In this document: piece after piece, positions 35,576 to 46,112 of the stretch
Position numbering within the stretch: position 1 is the stretch's first letter
How the letters are laid out: each line of letters starts with the position of its first letter
From: Dehalogenimonas sp. W
Lineage (GTDB): Bacteria > Chloroflexota > Dehalococcoidia > Dehalococcoidales > Dehalococcoidaceae
NCBI RefSeq assembly: GCF_037094495.1
Contig: NZ_CP146612.1
Span: 992,001 to 1,056,000 of the forward strand
Reading direction: 5' to 3'
DNA: 64,000 nucleotides
Notes under the pieces: generated by a model
Told to the model about the DNA's origin: nothing
What the model saw: the letters and a program-made list of their open reading frames with translations, nothing else
Databases searched by the model: none
Program-made: the position numbers and the translations under genes

Positions 35576-36781
35576 ATGGTGCATTATGACTTTGACCGGC
35601 CGATTCTCCGGACCGGTACCGATTCCGTCAAATGGGACCTCCGCAAGGAAGTTTTCGGCCGGGCGGATGTGATTCCCATGTGGGTGGCCGACATGGATTT
35701 TGCGGTGGCCGAACCGATAACCGAGGCCCTGCGCCGCCGTACGGAACACCCGGTGTACGGCTATACCCGCGTGCCCAATACCTTGCTCAAGGCGATAATC
35801 GCCCGGTTGAAGCGTAAATATAGCTGGAAGGTGCAGCCGGAGTGGCTGGTCTTTACGCCCGGCGTGATTCCGGCTATTGCCGCGGCGGTCCGCGCCTATA
35901 CTCACCCCGGAGATGCCGTGGTCATGGCCGACCCCGTCTACCACCCTTTCTGGTCGGTGGTTCCGGACGCCGGCTGCCGGATCAGCGCCAGCCCGCTTAA
36001 ACTGACTGACGGCCGGTATGAGATGGACTTTGACGACCTGCGGCAGCGGTTCAAGGCGGGGGACAATCCCTTTCGGCCGGGCCCGCCGGCCAGAGCCATG
36101 ATTCTGTGTAATCCCCATAACCCGGTGGGGCGGGAGTGGAGCCGCCCGGAGCTGATTGAGGCCGGACGGATTGCCATTGACGCCGGGGCGGTGGTTATTT
36201 CTGACGAAATCCATTGTGAACTGCTTTTTGACGGGGTGCAGCATACCCCGTTTGCCGCTATTTCCGAGGAGTTTGCCCGGAATTCGCTGGTCTGCCTGTC
36301 GGCCACCAAGACCTTTAACCTGGCGGGGTTGGCGGCCTCGGTGATTGTCATTCCCGACGTCCGGCTGCGGACGGAATTTCAGCGCGCCCGCGGCAGTCTG
36401 ATGCCGCAGCCCGATGTGATGGCGCTGGCGGCTCTGGAAGCTGCTTATAACTATGGGGATGAATGGTTGGCACAGCTTTCAGCATATCTGCAAGGGAATC
36501 TGGATTACTTGATGAATTTCGCGGCGCAGCGCATCCCGCGCCTCAAAGTCATTAGACCGGAAGGCACTTATTTAGTCTGGCTGGATTGCCGGGCATTGGG
36601 ATTAGATAAACAGCAGTTGCGGGATTTCTTTATCACTCAAGCCGGTGTCGGTCTGGATGACGGCAACGCCTTCGGCCCGGGCGGGGCGGGCTTTCAGCGG
36701 ATGAATATCGCCTGTACCCGGGCTACGCTGGTTGAGGCGCTGGAACGGATTGAACTGGCGGTAAACCAACTGGACTGGTAA
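35576..36781 (+). CDS. PatB/MalY-type PLP-dependent C-S lyase or aminotransferase
   Basis: A 401-residue fold-type I PLP enzyme. The ATG at 35576 has CAGGAG upstream; the open frame before it lies inside msrB. Signatures are IPMWVADMDFAVAEPI, GYTRVPNTL, LCNPHNPVGREWS, SDEIHCELLFDG and the PLP lysine in SATKTFNLAGLAAS. This is the cystathionine beta-lyase PatB/MalY group, which cleaves cystathionine or cysteine C-S bonds. Substrate not certain. Confidence 0.92.
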   Translation: MVHYDFDRPILRTGTDSVKWDLRKEVFGRADVIPMWVADMDFAVAEPITEALRRRTEHPVYGYTRVPNTLLKAIIARLKRKYSWKVQPEWLVFTPGVIPAIAAAVRAYTHPGDAVVMADPVYHPFWSVVPDAGCRISASPLKLTDGRYEMDFDDLRQRFKAGDNPFRPGPPARAMILCNPHNPVGREWSRPELIEAGRIAIDAGAVVISDEIHCELLFDGVQHTPFAAISEEFARNSLVCLSATKTFNLAGLAASVIVIPDVRLRTEFQRARGSLMPQPDVMALAALEAAYNYGDEWLAQLSAYLQGNLDYLMNFAAQRIPRLKVIRPEGTYLVWLDCRALGLDKQQLRDFFITQAGVGLDDGNAFGPGGAGFQRMNIACTRATLVEALERIELAVNQLDW

Positions 36782-36868
36782 TAGGGGCACCCCTCAGCCG
36801 GCCGGTGGATTCAGCTTGAGCGAACCGTTTTCTACCGCGCCTACGGCGCGGCGCGCCAGCGCCAGGTT

Positions 36869-36988
36869 TCAGCCCTTATCCTGGGCGCACCAGATCTCGC
36901 ATTCCTCGGCGGTGGCTTTGTCAGTGTAGGTCAGGCCGCAACGGCCGCAGGCGTAATAGACTCGGCCGTCGTGCTGGTATTCTGTCAT
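36869..36988 (-). CDS. Very small four-Cys protein, 39 residues
   Basis: Start ATG at 36988 with a perfect AGGAGG six bases upstream; stop TGA at 36869-36871. The protein has C14-x2-C17 and C30-x3-C34, enough for one metal site, and reads MTEYQHDGRVYYACGRCG at its start, a rubredoxin-knuckle-like pattern. Similar tiny CxxC...CxxxC proteins are widespread but unnamed. Function unknown. Confidence 0.75.
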   Translation of the reverse strand: MTEYQHDGRVYYACGRCGLTYTDKATAEECEIWCAQDKG

Positions 36989-37015
36989 TTATGCCTCCTT
37001 CCGGTGTAAATAAAA

Positions 37016-37948
37016 TCAGATAATTACGTTCAGCGCCCCCGGCACCAGCGACAACCGGAAGGCCCCTTCGCCGATAATCTCGCCGTCGGCCTGGAGCAGC
37101 AACCGTTCCGTGGAAGACAGGGTGATGACCGCGGCCCGTTCCACGCTCACCTTGGGGTGGGTGATGTGGGTGCCCCGGTAGACCCGGGGGAAGGCCTGAA
37201 TCAGCTCCACCTTCCCGATATCGCCGATGGTCAGCACGTCAAAGAGCTGATCGCCCAGCTCGGCGTCGGGAGCTACTTTCATGCCCCCGCCGAAGTAACT
37301 GCCGTTGGCGATGATTATGGACAACACCCGGTGGATATTTTCCTGGCGTTCATCGCATTTTATTTTGACCGGGCGATTTTTGTAACCGAAAAGGGTAGCA
37401 CCGACGCTTAAAATATACGACACCGGCCCCCGCAGCAAGCGTGATATCTTCGCCTTGGCGGAGGTGGTTTCGGCATCAAAGCCGACCCCGGCAGCGTTGA
37501 TAAAATAACGGCTTTTCGCCTCGCCGTTTTCCTTCCATTCAATAAGGCCGGCGTCCACCTTGAGCCGCTGGCGGCTGAGCAGGTGATGGCAGGCCCGGTC
37601 GGGATTACGGGGAATACCCAGCGAGCGGACAAAGTCAGAACCGGTGCCGGTATTGATGACCCCCAGATCCACCGGCATCAGCGGTTTAATCGGCAGTGCC
37701 GCCGTCAGCAGGCCGTTGATCACTTCGTTGATGGTGCCGTCGCCGCCCACGGCGACTACGTTTTGAAACCGCGCCTCCGCCGCCTCTTTAGCCAGTGCGA
37801 TGGCGTGCCCCGGAGCCTCGGTGAAGATGAATTCGTAATTGATACCCAGTTCGTCCAGCTGACGCTTGATATGCGGCCAGCGCCGGGCAGTGGTGCCGGA
37901 ACCGGCAGCCGGGTTGATGATCAATTTGGTCTTGAGGCTGTTGGGCAT
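37016..37948 (-). CDS. Diacylglycerol kinase family lipid kinase
   Basis: A 310-residue cytosolic/peripheral kinase of the DagK/YegS/sphingosine-kinase family. Signatures are KLIINPAAGSGTTARR, VAVGGDGTINEVINGL and NTGTGSDFVRSLGIP, the ATP-binding and catalytic loops. The C-terminal beta-sandwich (IIANGSYFGGGMKVAPDAELGD) is complete. It may phosphorylate diacylglycerol in lipid recycling. It follows the 39-residue gene's start region closely but is transcribed before it on this strand. Confidence 0.9.
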   Translation of the reverse strand: MPNSLKTKLIINPAAGSGTTARRWPHIKRQLDELGINYEFIFTEAPGHAIALAKEAAEARFQNVVAVGGDGTINEVINGLLTAALPIKPLMPVDLGVINTGTGSDFVRSLGIPRNPDRACHHLLSRQRLKVDAGLIEWKENGEAKSRYFINAAGVGFDAETTSAKAKISRLLRGPVSYILSVGATLFGYKNRPVKIKCDERQENIHRVLSIIIANGSYFGGGMKVAPDAELGDQLFDVLTIGDIGKVELIQAFPRVYRGTHITHPKVSVERAAVITLSSTERLLLQADGEIIGEGAFRLSLVPGALNVII

Positions 37949-38096
37949 GGCCGTGCTCCTATAAACTCAAAGCGCCCAATTCTATCACATAAACCGGACG
38001 GCGAATATTTAACCTGTCCTTTCGGCCGGTATAAAAACCAGCCTGGCGGCCGTGGTCGCCGGAGTGAATCCAGTGTATTATCAGGCTTGACACTAA

Positions 38097-38124
38097 TGCG
38101 ATGAAGAGTATAGTATTTCGTAAA
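38097..38124 (+). promoter_or_regulatory. Promoter of the HIT-ABC operon
   Basis: TTGACA at 38097-38102, spacer 16, TATAGT at 38119-38124; start codon 26 bases on. The rest of 37949-38149 shows nothing else. Confidence 0.75.
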
Positions 38125-38149
38125 ATAGCGAAATAATGGCAGGCAGACT

Positions 38150-38626
38150 ATGGAACAATTGTGGGCGCCCTGGCGGGCGAAGTTATTTGAAAATTATCAA
38201 GGCGACGGTTGTATTTTCTGCGATCTGCCGGCCGGCGGGGATGATGCCAAAAACCTGATTCTGTACCGGGGTGAAACGGCCTTCGTCATTATGAACGCTT
38301 ATCCCTACGCTGCCGGGCACCTTATGGTGGTGCCCCTCCGGCATGTTGACCGGCTGGCGGCGCTGACCGCAGCAGAACGTCAGGAAATTATGGAACTGGT
38401 CACTCGGTGCGAGACGGTACTCACCGCAGCCATGAAACCGGAAGGCTTAAATGTCGGTTTTAACCTGGGTAAGGCGGCCGGTGCCGGCGTGGACGCCCAT
38501 CTGCACTGCCATATCGTACCGCGCTGGGTCGGTGATACCAACTTCATGCCGGTTATCGGCCAAACCAGGGTCATCAACGAATCACTGGAAGCCACTTATA
38601 ACAAATTGAAGGAGCAATTATCATGA
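38150..38626 (+). CDS. HIT-family nucleotide hydrolase
   Basis: A 158-residue Fhit/GalT-like protein, probably hydrolysing diadenosine polyphosphates or AMP esters. The histidine triad is HLHCHIVPRW. An N-terminal CIFCDL and the downstream NAYPYAAGHLMVVPLRHV are typical of the AP4A phosphorylase-like subgroup. First gene of a four-gene unit; overlaps the next start by 4 bases (ATGA). Confidence 0.93.
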   Translation: MEQLWAPWRAKLFENYQGDGCIFCDLPAGGDDAKNLILYRGETAFVIMNAYPYAAGHLMVVPLRHVDRLAALTAAERQEIMELVTRCETVLTAAMKPEGLNVGFNLGKAAGAGVDAHLHCHIVPRWVGDTNFMPVIGQTRVINESLEATYNKLKEQLS

Positions 38627-38874
38627 GCGAAGCTGATCTGGCGCTGATTAAGGACCTGTTGCCGCTACTGATACCGATCATCATCATTGAACTGGTGCTG
38701 GTGGTGGTGGCCTTGCTGGACCTGTCCAAGCGACAAAAGGTCAAGGGTGAAAGCAAGGTGGTATGGGTGCTGATAATCATCTTCCTGAACCTGATTGGTC
38801 CCATCATCTATCTGGTCTGGGGCCGCCACGGTGAGAATGAGGAGGGCCCGTATGACTCCGGCTATAAAAACTGA
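38623..38874 (+). CDS. PLD nuclease N-terminal (PLDc_N) domain membrane protein
   Basis: An 83-residue protein with two membrane helices (about 11-32 and 46-66) ending WVLIIIFLNLIGPIIYLVWGR, the PLDc_N pattern. In such ABC operons these small proteins are common helpers of unknown role. Overlaps HIT at the start and the ABC gene by 23 bases. Confidence 0.85.
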   Translation: MSEADLALIKDLLPLLIPIIIIELVLVVVALLDLSKRQKVKGESKVVWVLIIIFLNLIGPIIYLVWGRHGENEEGPYDSGYKN

Positions 38875-39787
38875 AGGGCTGTCCAAACATTTCGGCAGCA
38901 TTGCCGCGGTTGATAATCTTGACTTGGAAGTGCCGGAGCGGGCGGTTTTCGGTTTTCTGGGCCCCAACGGCGCCGGCAAGACCACCACGGTCAAAATGCT
39001 GACCGGCCTGTCCCGGCCGACGGCCGGCCGCGCCTTTATCTGCGGTGAGGAAGTGTTCCAGAGTTCAGTTGCCGTCCGCCGTAACTTCGGCTTCCTGCCC
39101 GATGTCCCGGCTTTCTATGACTGGATGACCGGCACTGAATATCTGTATTTCGCCGGTGAACTGTACGGCATGGACTATCGGGAATTGAAAAAACGCGCCG
39201 CTGAACTGCTGGACGTGGTGGAACTGCAAAAAGCCGGCAACCGCAAGGTCGGCGGTTATTCCCGCGGTATGAAACAGCGGCTTGGTATCGCTCAGGCGAT
39301 GCTTAATCACCCCAAAGTGTTGTTTCTGGATGAACCGACCAGCGCCCTGGACCCCATCGGCCGGCGCGATGTACTGGATCTGATCAGTCGGCTTAAGGAA
39401 GAGGCTACCGTCTTCATGTCCACCCACATTCTGTCTGATGTGGAACGGGTCTGTGACTCGGTCGCTATTATCAATAACGGCAAGCTGGTGGTCACTTCTA
39501 CCGTTGAAGAATTGCGGACCAAATACGCCCGCTCGGTTTTTGAAATGGAGTTTGCCGAGGACTTTGCGCCGTTTATGGTATCGCTGGAAAAGCAGCCGTG
39601 GTTCGTCAAAGCCGAACGGGTGGTCAGCAACGGTGCCCCGACCGCCCGCGTCACCACCGATGACGTGGCCGTCGCCCGCCGTGAACTGCCGCGGCTGATC
39701 GCCGCCAGCGGTCTGACACTGCTGCGGTATGAGCTGACCCAGCCCAGTCTGGAAGATATCTTCGTTGAGGTGGTCAAAGCATCATGA
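38852..39787 (+). CDS. ABC transporter ATP-binding protein
   Basis: A 311-residue ABC-2 type ATPase. The ATG at 38852 follows GAGGAGGG. Walker A is GPNGAGKTT, the signature YSRGMKQRLGIAQAML, Walker B VLFLDEPTSALDP and the H-loop STHILSD. A C-terminal domain of about 90 residues follows the core as in multidrug/lipid exporters of this type. Works with the permease encoded next. Confidence 0.94.
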   Translation: MTPAIKTEGLSKHFGSIAAVDNLDLEVPERAVFGFLGPNGAGKTTTVKMLTGLSRPTAGRAFICGEEVFQSSVAVRRNFGFLPDVPAFYDWMTGTEYLYFAGELYGMDYRELKKRAAELLDVVELQKAGNRKVGGYSRGMKQRLGIAQAMLNHPKVLFLDEPTSALDPIGRRDVLDLISRLKEEATVFMSTHILSDVERVCDSVAIINNGKLVVTSTVEELRTKYARSVFEMEFAEDFAPFMVSLEKQPWFVKAERVVSNGAPTARVTTDDVAVARRELPRLIAASGLTLLRYELTQPSLEDIFVEVVKAS

Positions 39788-40545
39788 ACGGCTTTAAGAC
39801 GCTCCTGTCCAAGGAATGGCGGGAACAATTCCGCACTTTCCGGCTGTTAATCGTCTCCGGTATCTTTCTATTCTTCGGTCTGCTGACGCCGGTGATGATT
39901 AAGTATCTCCCGGAGATAATCAAACTGGCCGGGGAAGACCTGGGCACTATTGAACTACCGCCGCCGACCGCGCTTCAGGCACTGACGGAGTATTCGGCCA
40001 CGGCGCTTCAGATGGGGCTGCTGGTGGCTGTTCTGGTGACTATGGGTGCTATCGCCGCTGAGCGCCGCAGCGGCACCGCGGCCATGACTTTGTCCAAACC
40101 CGTCGGTACCGGCGCTTTCGTTACCGCTAAAATGCTGGCCATCAGCTTCAGCTTTATCATCGGTCTGGTGCTCGGCGGCATCGGGGCCTACGGCTACACC
40201 TGGCTGCTGATTGAGGAGGGTAATCTCGGCGGCTTTATCGGCCAGACTGCCTTGCTTGCCGTCTATCTTATGTTCTGTATCAACGTGACCCTGATTTTCT
40301 CTGCTGTGTTCAAAAATTCCCTGGCCGCCGGTGGCGCAGCTATCGCGGTTTTACTGGCCGGAGCCGGCCTGGGTGCCGTGCCCTGGGTCGGCCGGGTCAT
40401 GCCCGGCTCATTGACCAGCTGGGGCAACCATCTGGCGGCCGGTGAGTCCGGCGGTGCTGAATGGCTGGCGCTGGCGGTAACGGTGGTGCTGATAATCGGC
40501 GGTACCTGGCTGGCCGCGTGGATTCTGAAAGGGAAAGAGATTTAA
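39784..40545 (+). CDS. ABC-2 type transporter permease
   Basis: A 253-residue membrane protein with about six helices; the first is at residues 20-40, after the cytosolic KTLLSKEWREQFRTFRLL start typical of ABC-2 permeases. A periplasmic loop (YLPEIIKLAGEDLGTIELPPPT) follows. Its start overlaps the ATPase stop by 4 bases. Substrate unknown. Confidence 0.9.
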   Translation: MNGFKTLLSKEWREQFRTFRLLIVSGIFLFFGLLTPVMIKYLPEIIKLAGEDLGTIELPPPTALQALTEYSATALQMGLLVAVLVTMGAIAAERRSGTAAMTLSKPVGTGAFVTAKMLAISFSFIIGLVLGGIGAYGYTWLLIEEGNLGGFIGQTALLAVYLMFCINVTLIFSAVFKNSLAAGGAAIAVLLAGAGLGAVPWVGRVMPGSLTSWGNHLAAGESGGAEWLALAVTVVLIIGGTWLAAWILKGKEI

Positions 40546-40574
40546 CCAGGTCTCAAAAAGGCAGATAACGAAAA

Positions 40575-40618
40575 GCAGAACCGTTCATCTTTGAGATGAA
40601 CGGTTCTGCATTTTTTTT
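40575..40618. terminator. Strong bidirectional terminator
   Basis: A perfect 15-bp stem GCAGAACCGTTCATC / GATGAACGGTTCTGC with a TTTGA loop, T8 on the plus side and TTTTCGTTATC after the stem on the minus side. It separates the ABC operon from the convergent nuclease gene. Confidence 0.95.
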
Positions 40619-42014
40619 ACAGTTCAAAACTCTGCCGGTACTCCGGTGTGCTGACCTCCCAGCCGGTGCGTCGGCGCAACTCCCCGGCAACAGCGGTGGC
40701 GGCTTCCTCTTCCCCGTGGGTTATAAAAATACGCCGCGGCGCCTCGAGTATTTGCGATGCCCAGTTCAAAAGCTCGGTGCGTCCGGCGTGGGCCGACAGG
40801 CCGTGCAGTTGCTCAACCTTCGCCCTTACCTCATACTCATGGCCCAAAATGCGCACCGGATCAGCCCCGTTGACAATCACCCGCCCCAAGGTTCCGCGGG
40901 CCTGGTAGCCGACGAACAGGATGGTGTTTTCACTCCGGGAGATATTATTAACCAGGTGGTGCTTAATGCGCCCGCCGTTGGCCATGCCGGAACCGGCGAT
41001 GATGATGCTGGAGCCCTTTTCTTTGGCGATGGCGCGGGAATCGGCCGCGGAGCCGGTCAACGTGAGGCCGGGAAATTCAAATGGAGACCCCTTCTTGAAG
41101 CCTTCAATATCCCCGCCCCAGAGTTCCGGATGCCGGGAAAAAATCTCAGTCAGCCTGATAGCCATCGGGCTGTCCACAAAAACCGGGAGCTGAGGGATGC
41201 TCCCGTCCTTAAACATTGTTTTCAGGAAATACAGCAGTTCCTGGGTGCGTTCCAGGGCAAAGGCGGGAATCACGATGTTGCCGCCGCGTTCGGCGGTTTC
41301 CTTGATGACCGCACCCAGTCTGGCTTTGACGTCCTCGGCCGGCGGGTGTTCCCGGTCGCCGTAGGTGGATTCCATCACCAGATAGTCCAGTTTGGTCGGC
41401 GCGTCCGGCGCGTCCTGAAGCAGCCGGTCAGGCCGGCCGATATCCCCGGAAAAACAGATGGTGCGCGCCTCGCCGCCGGACTCAAATTCCAGGTACACCA
41501 TGGCCGACCCCATGACGTGTCCCGCATTGAACAGGGTGGCAGAGATGCCGTCCAGTTTCAGCTTTTTATTGCGTTCCAGCGGCCGGAACAGCGGCACGCA
41601 GGCCTGGGCATCCTCAACTGTATAGAGCGGTTCTTCGGGAAAAGGCGTCTTGCCGCGGCGGCCTTCACGGGTATGGCGGCGTTTCTTGTTGTCGGCGTCT
41701 TCTTCCTGGATGCGGGCAGAATCCAGCAACATTACCTCCGCCATTTCTAGGGTGGCGTCGGTGGCATACACCGGGCCTTTGAAGCCGTCGTGCACCAATT
41801 TGGGCAGCAGGCCGCAATGGTCAATATGAGCATGGGTCAGGAAGACGGCATCAATCAGTGATGGTTCCAGCGGTGACGGATTCCAGTTACGGGACTGAAA
41901 ATCACGTTCCTGGTACATACCGCAATCCACCAGCAGCTGGGTATTGGTGTCTTCAAAGAGATAGCGGGAGCCGGTCACGTTGCCGGCGGCGCCGAGGAAA
42001 GTAAGTTTAGGCAT
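40617..42014 (-). CDS. Metallo-beta-lactamase / beta-CASP RNase-type protein
   Basis: A 465-residue two-metal hydrolase of the CPSF/RNase J-like family, probably processing or degrading RNA. The ATG at 42014 gives the family N terminus PKLTFLGAAGNVTGS; the frame upstream is AT-rich and lacks a start signal. Motifs: THAHIDHCG, the beta-CASP block VIPAFALERTQELLYFL, SGMANGGRIKHHL and HGLSAHAGRTELL. No clear ribosome site. It follows ftsK on the same strand with 55 bases between. Confidence 0.92.
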   Translation of the reverse strand: MPKLTFLGAAGNVTGSRYLFEDTNTQLLVDCGMYQERDFQSRNWNPSPLEPSLIDAVFLTHAHIDHCGLLPKLVHDGFKGPVYATDATLEMAEVMLLDSARIQEEDADNKKRRHTREGRRGKTPFPEEPLYTVEDAQACVPLFRPLERNKKLKLDGISATLFNAGHVMGSAMVYLEFESGGEARTICFSGDIGRPDRLLQDAPDAPTKLDYLVMESTYGDREHPPAEDVKARLGAVIKETAERGGNIVIPAFALERTQELLYFLKTMFKDGSIPQLPVFVDSPMAIRLTEIFSRHPELWGGDIEGFKKGSPFEFPGLTLTGSAADSRAIAKEKGSSIIIAGSGMANGGRIKHHLVNNISRSENTILFVGYQARGTLGRVIVNGADPVRILGHEYEVRAKVEQLHGLSAHAGRTELLNWASQILEAPRRIFITHGEEEAATAVAGELRRRTGWEVSTPEYRQSFEL

Positions 42015-42069
42015 AAATATAAGATAGCCTAAAACCGAGGTTAGCACAAATCAAGCCGGGGCGGGGATG

Positions 42070-44499
42070 TTAGTAATCGTCCTCCGGCACTTCCGCCCCG
42101 CCGTCATCCAGCTCATCTTCCAGCGCTTCCCGCACTTCATCAGCCAGTCGGGCGGCCCGGGGGTAGCCGATATGCAACTTGCGTTGCAGGAAGGAGGCGG
42201 ACACGGTGCCGGTTTGCCGCGCCAAGTTCATGGCGGTATCAAAAAGAGAGTCCCGGCTGTGCACGGTATCCACCGCCCCGCCGGGCAGCGTCGCCGCCGG
42301 AATATCTTCAATCTTGAGAATGGGTGCCTGCGGCTCCGGATTCTGACCGTTCCAGAAATACACCAGCCGTTCGCTTTCCAGGTCGGACACAAAGCAGCCC
42401 TGGAGGCGTTTGGGTTTGGCGGCGTCGGTCGGCAGGTACAGCATATCGCCGCGGCCCAGCAGTTTCTCGGCCCCCACCGAATCCAGAATGGTGCGGGAGT
42501 CCACCTGCGAGGTGACGGCAAAGCTGATGCGGGTGGGGAAGTTGGCTTTGATCAAGCCGGTAATAACATCCACCGAAGGCCGCTGCGTGGCCACCACCAG
42601 GTGGATGCCCACGGCACGGGCCATCTGCGCCAGCCGGCACAGCAGGTGTTCCACATCATCCAGACCGGCCATCATCAGGTCAGCCAGTTCGTCTATCACC
42701 AGCACCAGATATGGCATCTTCTCTTCGCCGGCCTTTTTATTATAAGCGTCAATATTGCGGGCGGCCACGTTAGCCATCTGCTTGTAGCGCCGGTCCATCT
42801 CGCCGGCCAGCCACTTGAGCGCCCCGATAGCTTTATCAACGTCCACGATAACCGGCGCCGCCAGGTGGGGCATGGAATTATAGGGCGTCAGTTCCACCCG
42901 TTTGGGGTCAATCATAATGAATTTGACCTCGCTGGGCGTGTTGTTCATCAGGATGCCGCAGATGATGGCGTTCAGGCACACCGTCTTGCCGGAACCGGTG
43001 GAACCGGCAATAAGCAGATGCGGCATTTTCGCCAGGTCGCCCACCACGGCTTCGCCGCCGGCGCCCTTGCCCAGCGCCACCGCCAGCGGTGCCTTGGTTT
43101 TAAGTTTTTGGAAAGCGGTGGTTTCCATCACCGTGCGCATGGACACGCTGCCCAGCAGGGTATTGGGCACTTCAATACCCACCAGTGATTTGCCCGGAAT
43201 CGGTGCTTCAATGCGGATAGCCGGTGCCGCCAGCGCCAGCGCCAGGTCATTGGCCAGTGAGGAAATGCGGTCCACCTTGACGCGGGTGCGCCCGGTTTCC
43301 ACCTGACGGGTGATGGTGTTGCCGTCCTTGTCCTTTTCTTTGATTTCCTTAATGCGGCGGTCCCAGCCCGGTTCCACGCCGAACTGGGTGACCGTCGGCC
43401 CGGCGTTGATCTGCACCACTGTGCCTTCCACGCCGTAGCTGCCCAGGGCATCTTCTATCATGCGGGCGCGCTGCTGGTTGTCAGCCTCGCCGTATTCAAT
43501 CTCCGGGGTATAATCCAGAATATCCATCGGCGGCAGCCGCCAGCCGTCCGTCGCCAGCAGGGAGGCGGTTTCGCCGTATTTGCGCCAGACGTCCTGCGCC
43601 ACCTGCTTCAGGTCACGCACTTCCTCTTCTTTGTCTTCCGGTTCTTTTTTATCGGCTGCCTGACCGGCTTCGGCCGCATTAGCTTTAGCGCCTTCGCCCT
43701 TTGCCGGGGTCGTAACATCGCTCTCCACGAAAATAGAGGACGGTATCGCCGTGGCTTCCGGCGGTTGAGGCGGTTTGGTTCCCGGCGGATGTGGTCGGGC
43801 AGTTGTCATTGACGGCCGGAATTGCCCCTGACGGTGCGGCAGGCTGTGTGATGGCGGGTAAGTGCGGAAGGCGCTGCCTTCGGTCTGCGGCGCTTCTTTG
43901 GGCACCCGGAACGGCCGGGACACGGCATTACCCAGCCCCTTGATGGCCGCCCAGGCCACGGCGGGCACCAGCAAGACAAAGGCCGCCAGCACCAGCCCGA
44001 TAACCCGTCCCCAGCCGCCGGCACCGGTATCGGAGCCGATAATCGCCAGGCCGAAGCTGCCCCCGGCACCACCCAGTGCCAGCAGTCCCCAGCCGGCCAG
44101 CAGGAGAACCAGCGCCCCCAGCCAGCGATACCAGTAGATGAAAGTCGTCTTGCGGGCAAAGGCCGCCACTGCCTCACGTTTGAAAATGGCGATGGCGATG
44201 ATGATACCCAGAATTACCAGCAGCAGACCCCAGCCGAAAACGGCGGCGGTGCCGGAGAATAGTTGATTCAGGAAGGTTTCCACCGGTGCGCGCTGCCAGA
44301 TAACCAGCGCCGCCAGGGCTACAATCAGCAACGCCCAGCCGAACCACGAACCGGCGCCGTTCTTGCCGCCGGCCGGCTTATACGGCCGCGCCGCCCGGGC
44401 GGTTTTGACCGTCTTTACCGGTTTGCGCACGGCCGGTTTGGCCTTGACCGCCTTGGTTTTGGCAGTCGGTTTAGCTTTATCGTTCTTCTTAATTGACAT
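42070..44499 (-). CDS. ftsK: FtsK/SpoIIIE DNA translocase
   Basis: Septum-located DNA pump for chromosome segregation. The 809-residue protein has a basic, Lys/Ala-rich N terminus, about four membrane helices (residues 50-190), a Pro- and Glu-rich linker, and the RecA-like motor with Walker A GSTGSGKTVCLN and YLVLVIDELADLMM as Walker B. The C terminus (SASFLQRKLHIGYPRAARLADEV) is the DNA-reading winged-helix gamma domain. The long N-terminal stretch of KAKP repeats is unusually basic. Confidence 0.96.
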   Translation of the reverse strand: MSIKKNDKAKPTAKTKAVKAKPAVRKPVKTVKTARAARPYKPAGGKNGAGSWFGWALLIVALAALVIWQRAPVETFLNQLFSGTAAVFGWGLLLVILGIIIAIAIFKREAVAAFARKTTFIYWYRWLGALVLLLAGWGLLALGGAGGSFGLAIIGSDTGAGGWGRVIGLVLAAFVLLVPAVAWAAIKGLGNAVSRPFRVPKEAPQTEGSAFRTYPPSHSLPHRQGQFRPSMTTARPHPPGTKPPQPPEATAIPSSIFVESDVTTPAKGEGAKANAAEAGQAADKKEPEDKEEEVRDLKQVAQDVWRKYGETASLLATDGWRLPPMDILDYTPEIEYGEADNQQRARMIEDALGSYGVEGTVVQINAGPTVTQFGVEPGWDRRIKEIKEKDKDGNTITRQVETGRTRVKVDRISSLANDLALALAAPAIRIEAPIPGKSLVGIEVPNTLLGSVSMRTVMETTAFQKLKTKAPLAVALGKGAGGEAVVGDLAKMPHLLIAGSTGSGKTVCLNAIICGILMNNTPSEVKFIMIDPKRVELTPYNSMPHLAAPVIVDVDKAIGALKWLAGEMDRRYKQMANVAARNIDAYNKKAGEEKMPYLVLVIDELADLMMAGLDDVEHLLCRLAQMARAVGIHLVVATQRPSVDVITGLIKANFPTRISFAVTSQVDSRTILDSVGAEKLLGRGDMLYLPTDAAKPKRLQGCFVSDLESERLVYFWNGQNPEPQAPILKIEDIPAATLPGGAVDTVHSRDSLFDTAMNLARQTGTVSASFLQRKLHIGYPRAARLADEVREALEDELDDGGAEVPEDDY

Positions 44500-44559
44500 A
44501 AACGCCTAGAGTTTATCAGCCGGAGCCGAGATTGTAAAGAGTTATTACACCAGCCATTC

Positions 44560-44890
44560 TACCACCAGCCCGGATTCCGGTTTGAAGCGCCGAAGCAGTT
44601 CCGGCCCCCAACGTCTTTCCCAAGGCGCACCCGCGCCTGTGGCAATCCTGCAAGAATAGCCTGACCTATCCGATACTCGTAACTGTAAACTGTAAAGCTG
44701 AAAGCTGATAGCCCGCCAGCGATATTAGGATTTGCCAGTCGCCCCCGCCGCGTCATTGCGAGCCGCAGCGAAGCAATCTCGGTCCCTGTTTTGGTCATTT
44801 AATATTTGAATTTAGATATTGTTTAGGATTTAGAAATTTAAGATTAGGATTTTTCAGCTGACTGCCGATGGCTAACACCTGCCTGAACAC
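44560..44890. repeat. Intergenic mosaic of short repeats
   Basis: No gene. It contains one copy of the CGTCATTGCGAG ... GAAGCAATCTCGG palindromic unit (about 44750-44785), the AT-rich word series TTTAATATTTGAATTT / GGATTTAGAAATT (about 44798-44850) and the GCTGAAAGCTGATAGC words. These same families recur in most gaps up to 62.5 kb and are absent from the first 44 kb. Confidence 0.8.
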
Positions 44891-44892
44891 AA

Positions 44893-44924
44893 AGAAGCCC
44901 GCCGGCATTTGCCGGCGGGCTTCT
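44893..44924. terminator. Strong hairpin with no obvious gene before it
   Basis: A perfect 14-bp stem AGAAGCCCGCCGGC / GCCGGCGGGCTTCT with an ATTT loop. It resembles a terminator but has only TCTC after it, and the region upstream has no gene on the plus strand. Confidence 0.55.
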
Positions 44925-44964
44925 CTCAACTCTATTTCAGGGGCCCACGTTTCTGGGTTACTTG

Positions 44965-46100
<1,136 letters not shown>

Positions 46101-46112
46101 GATTCCATTACA

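Noticed and set aside
37949-38096. A riboswitch before the HIT-ABC operon
   Set aside because: No conserved riboswitch core could be recognised, and the promoter lies only 26 bases from the start codon.
42067-43188. Plus-strand frame opposite ftsK
   Set aside because: His/Gln/Gly-rich shadow of the ftsK motor domain.
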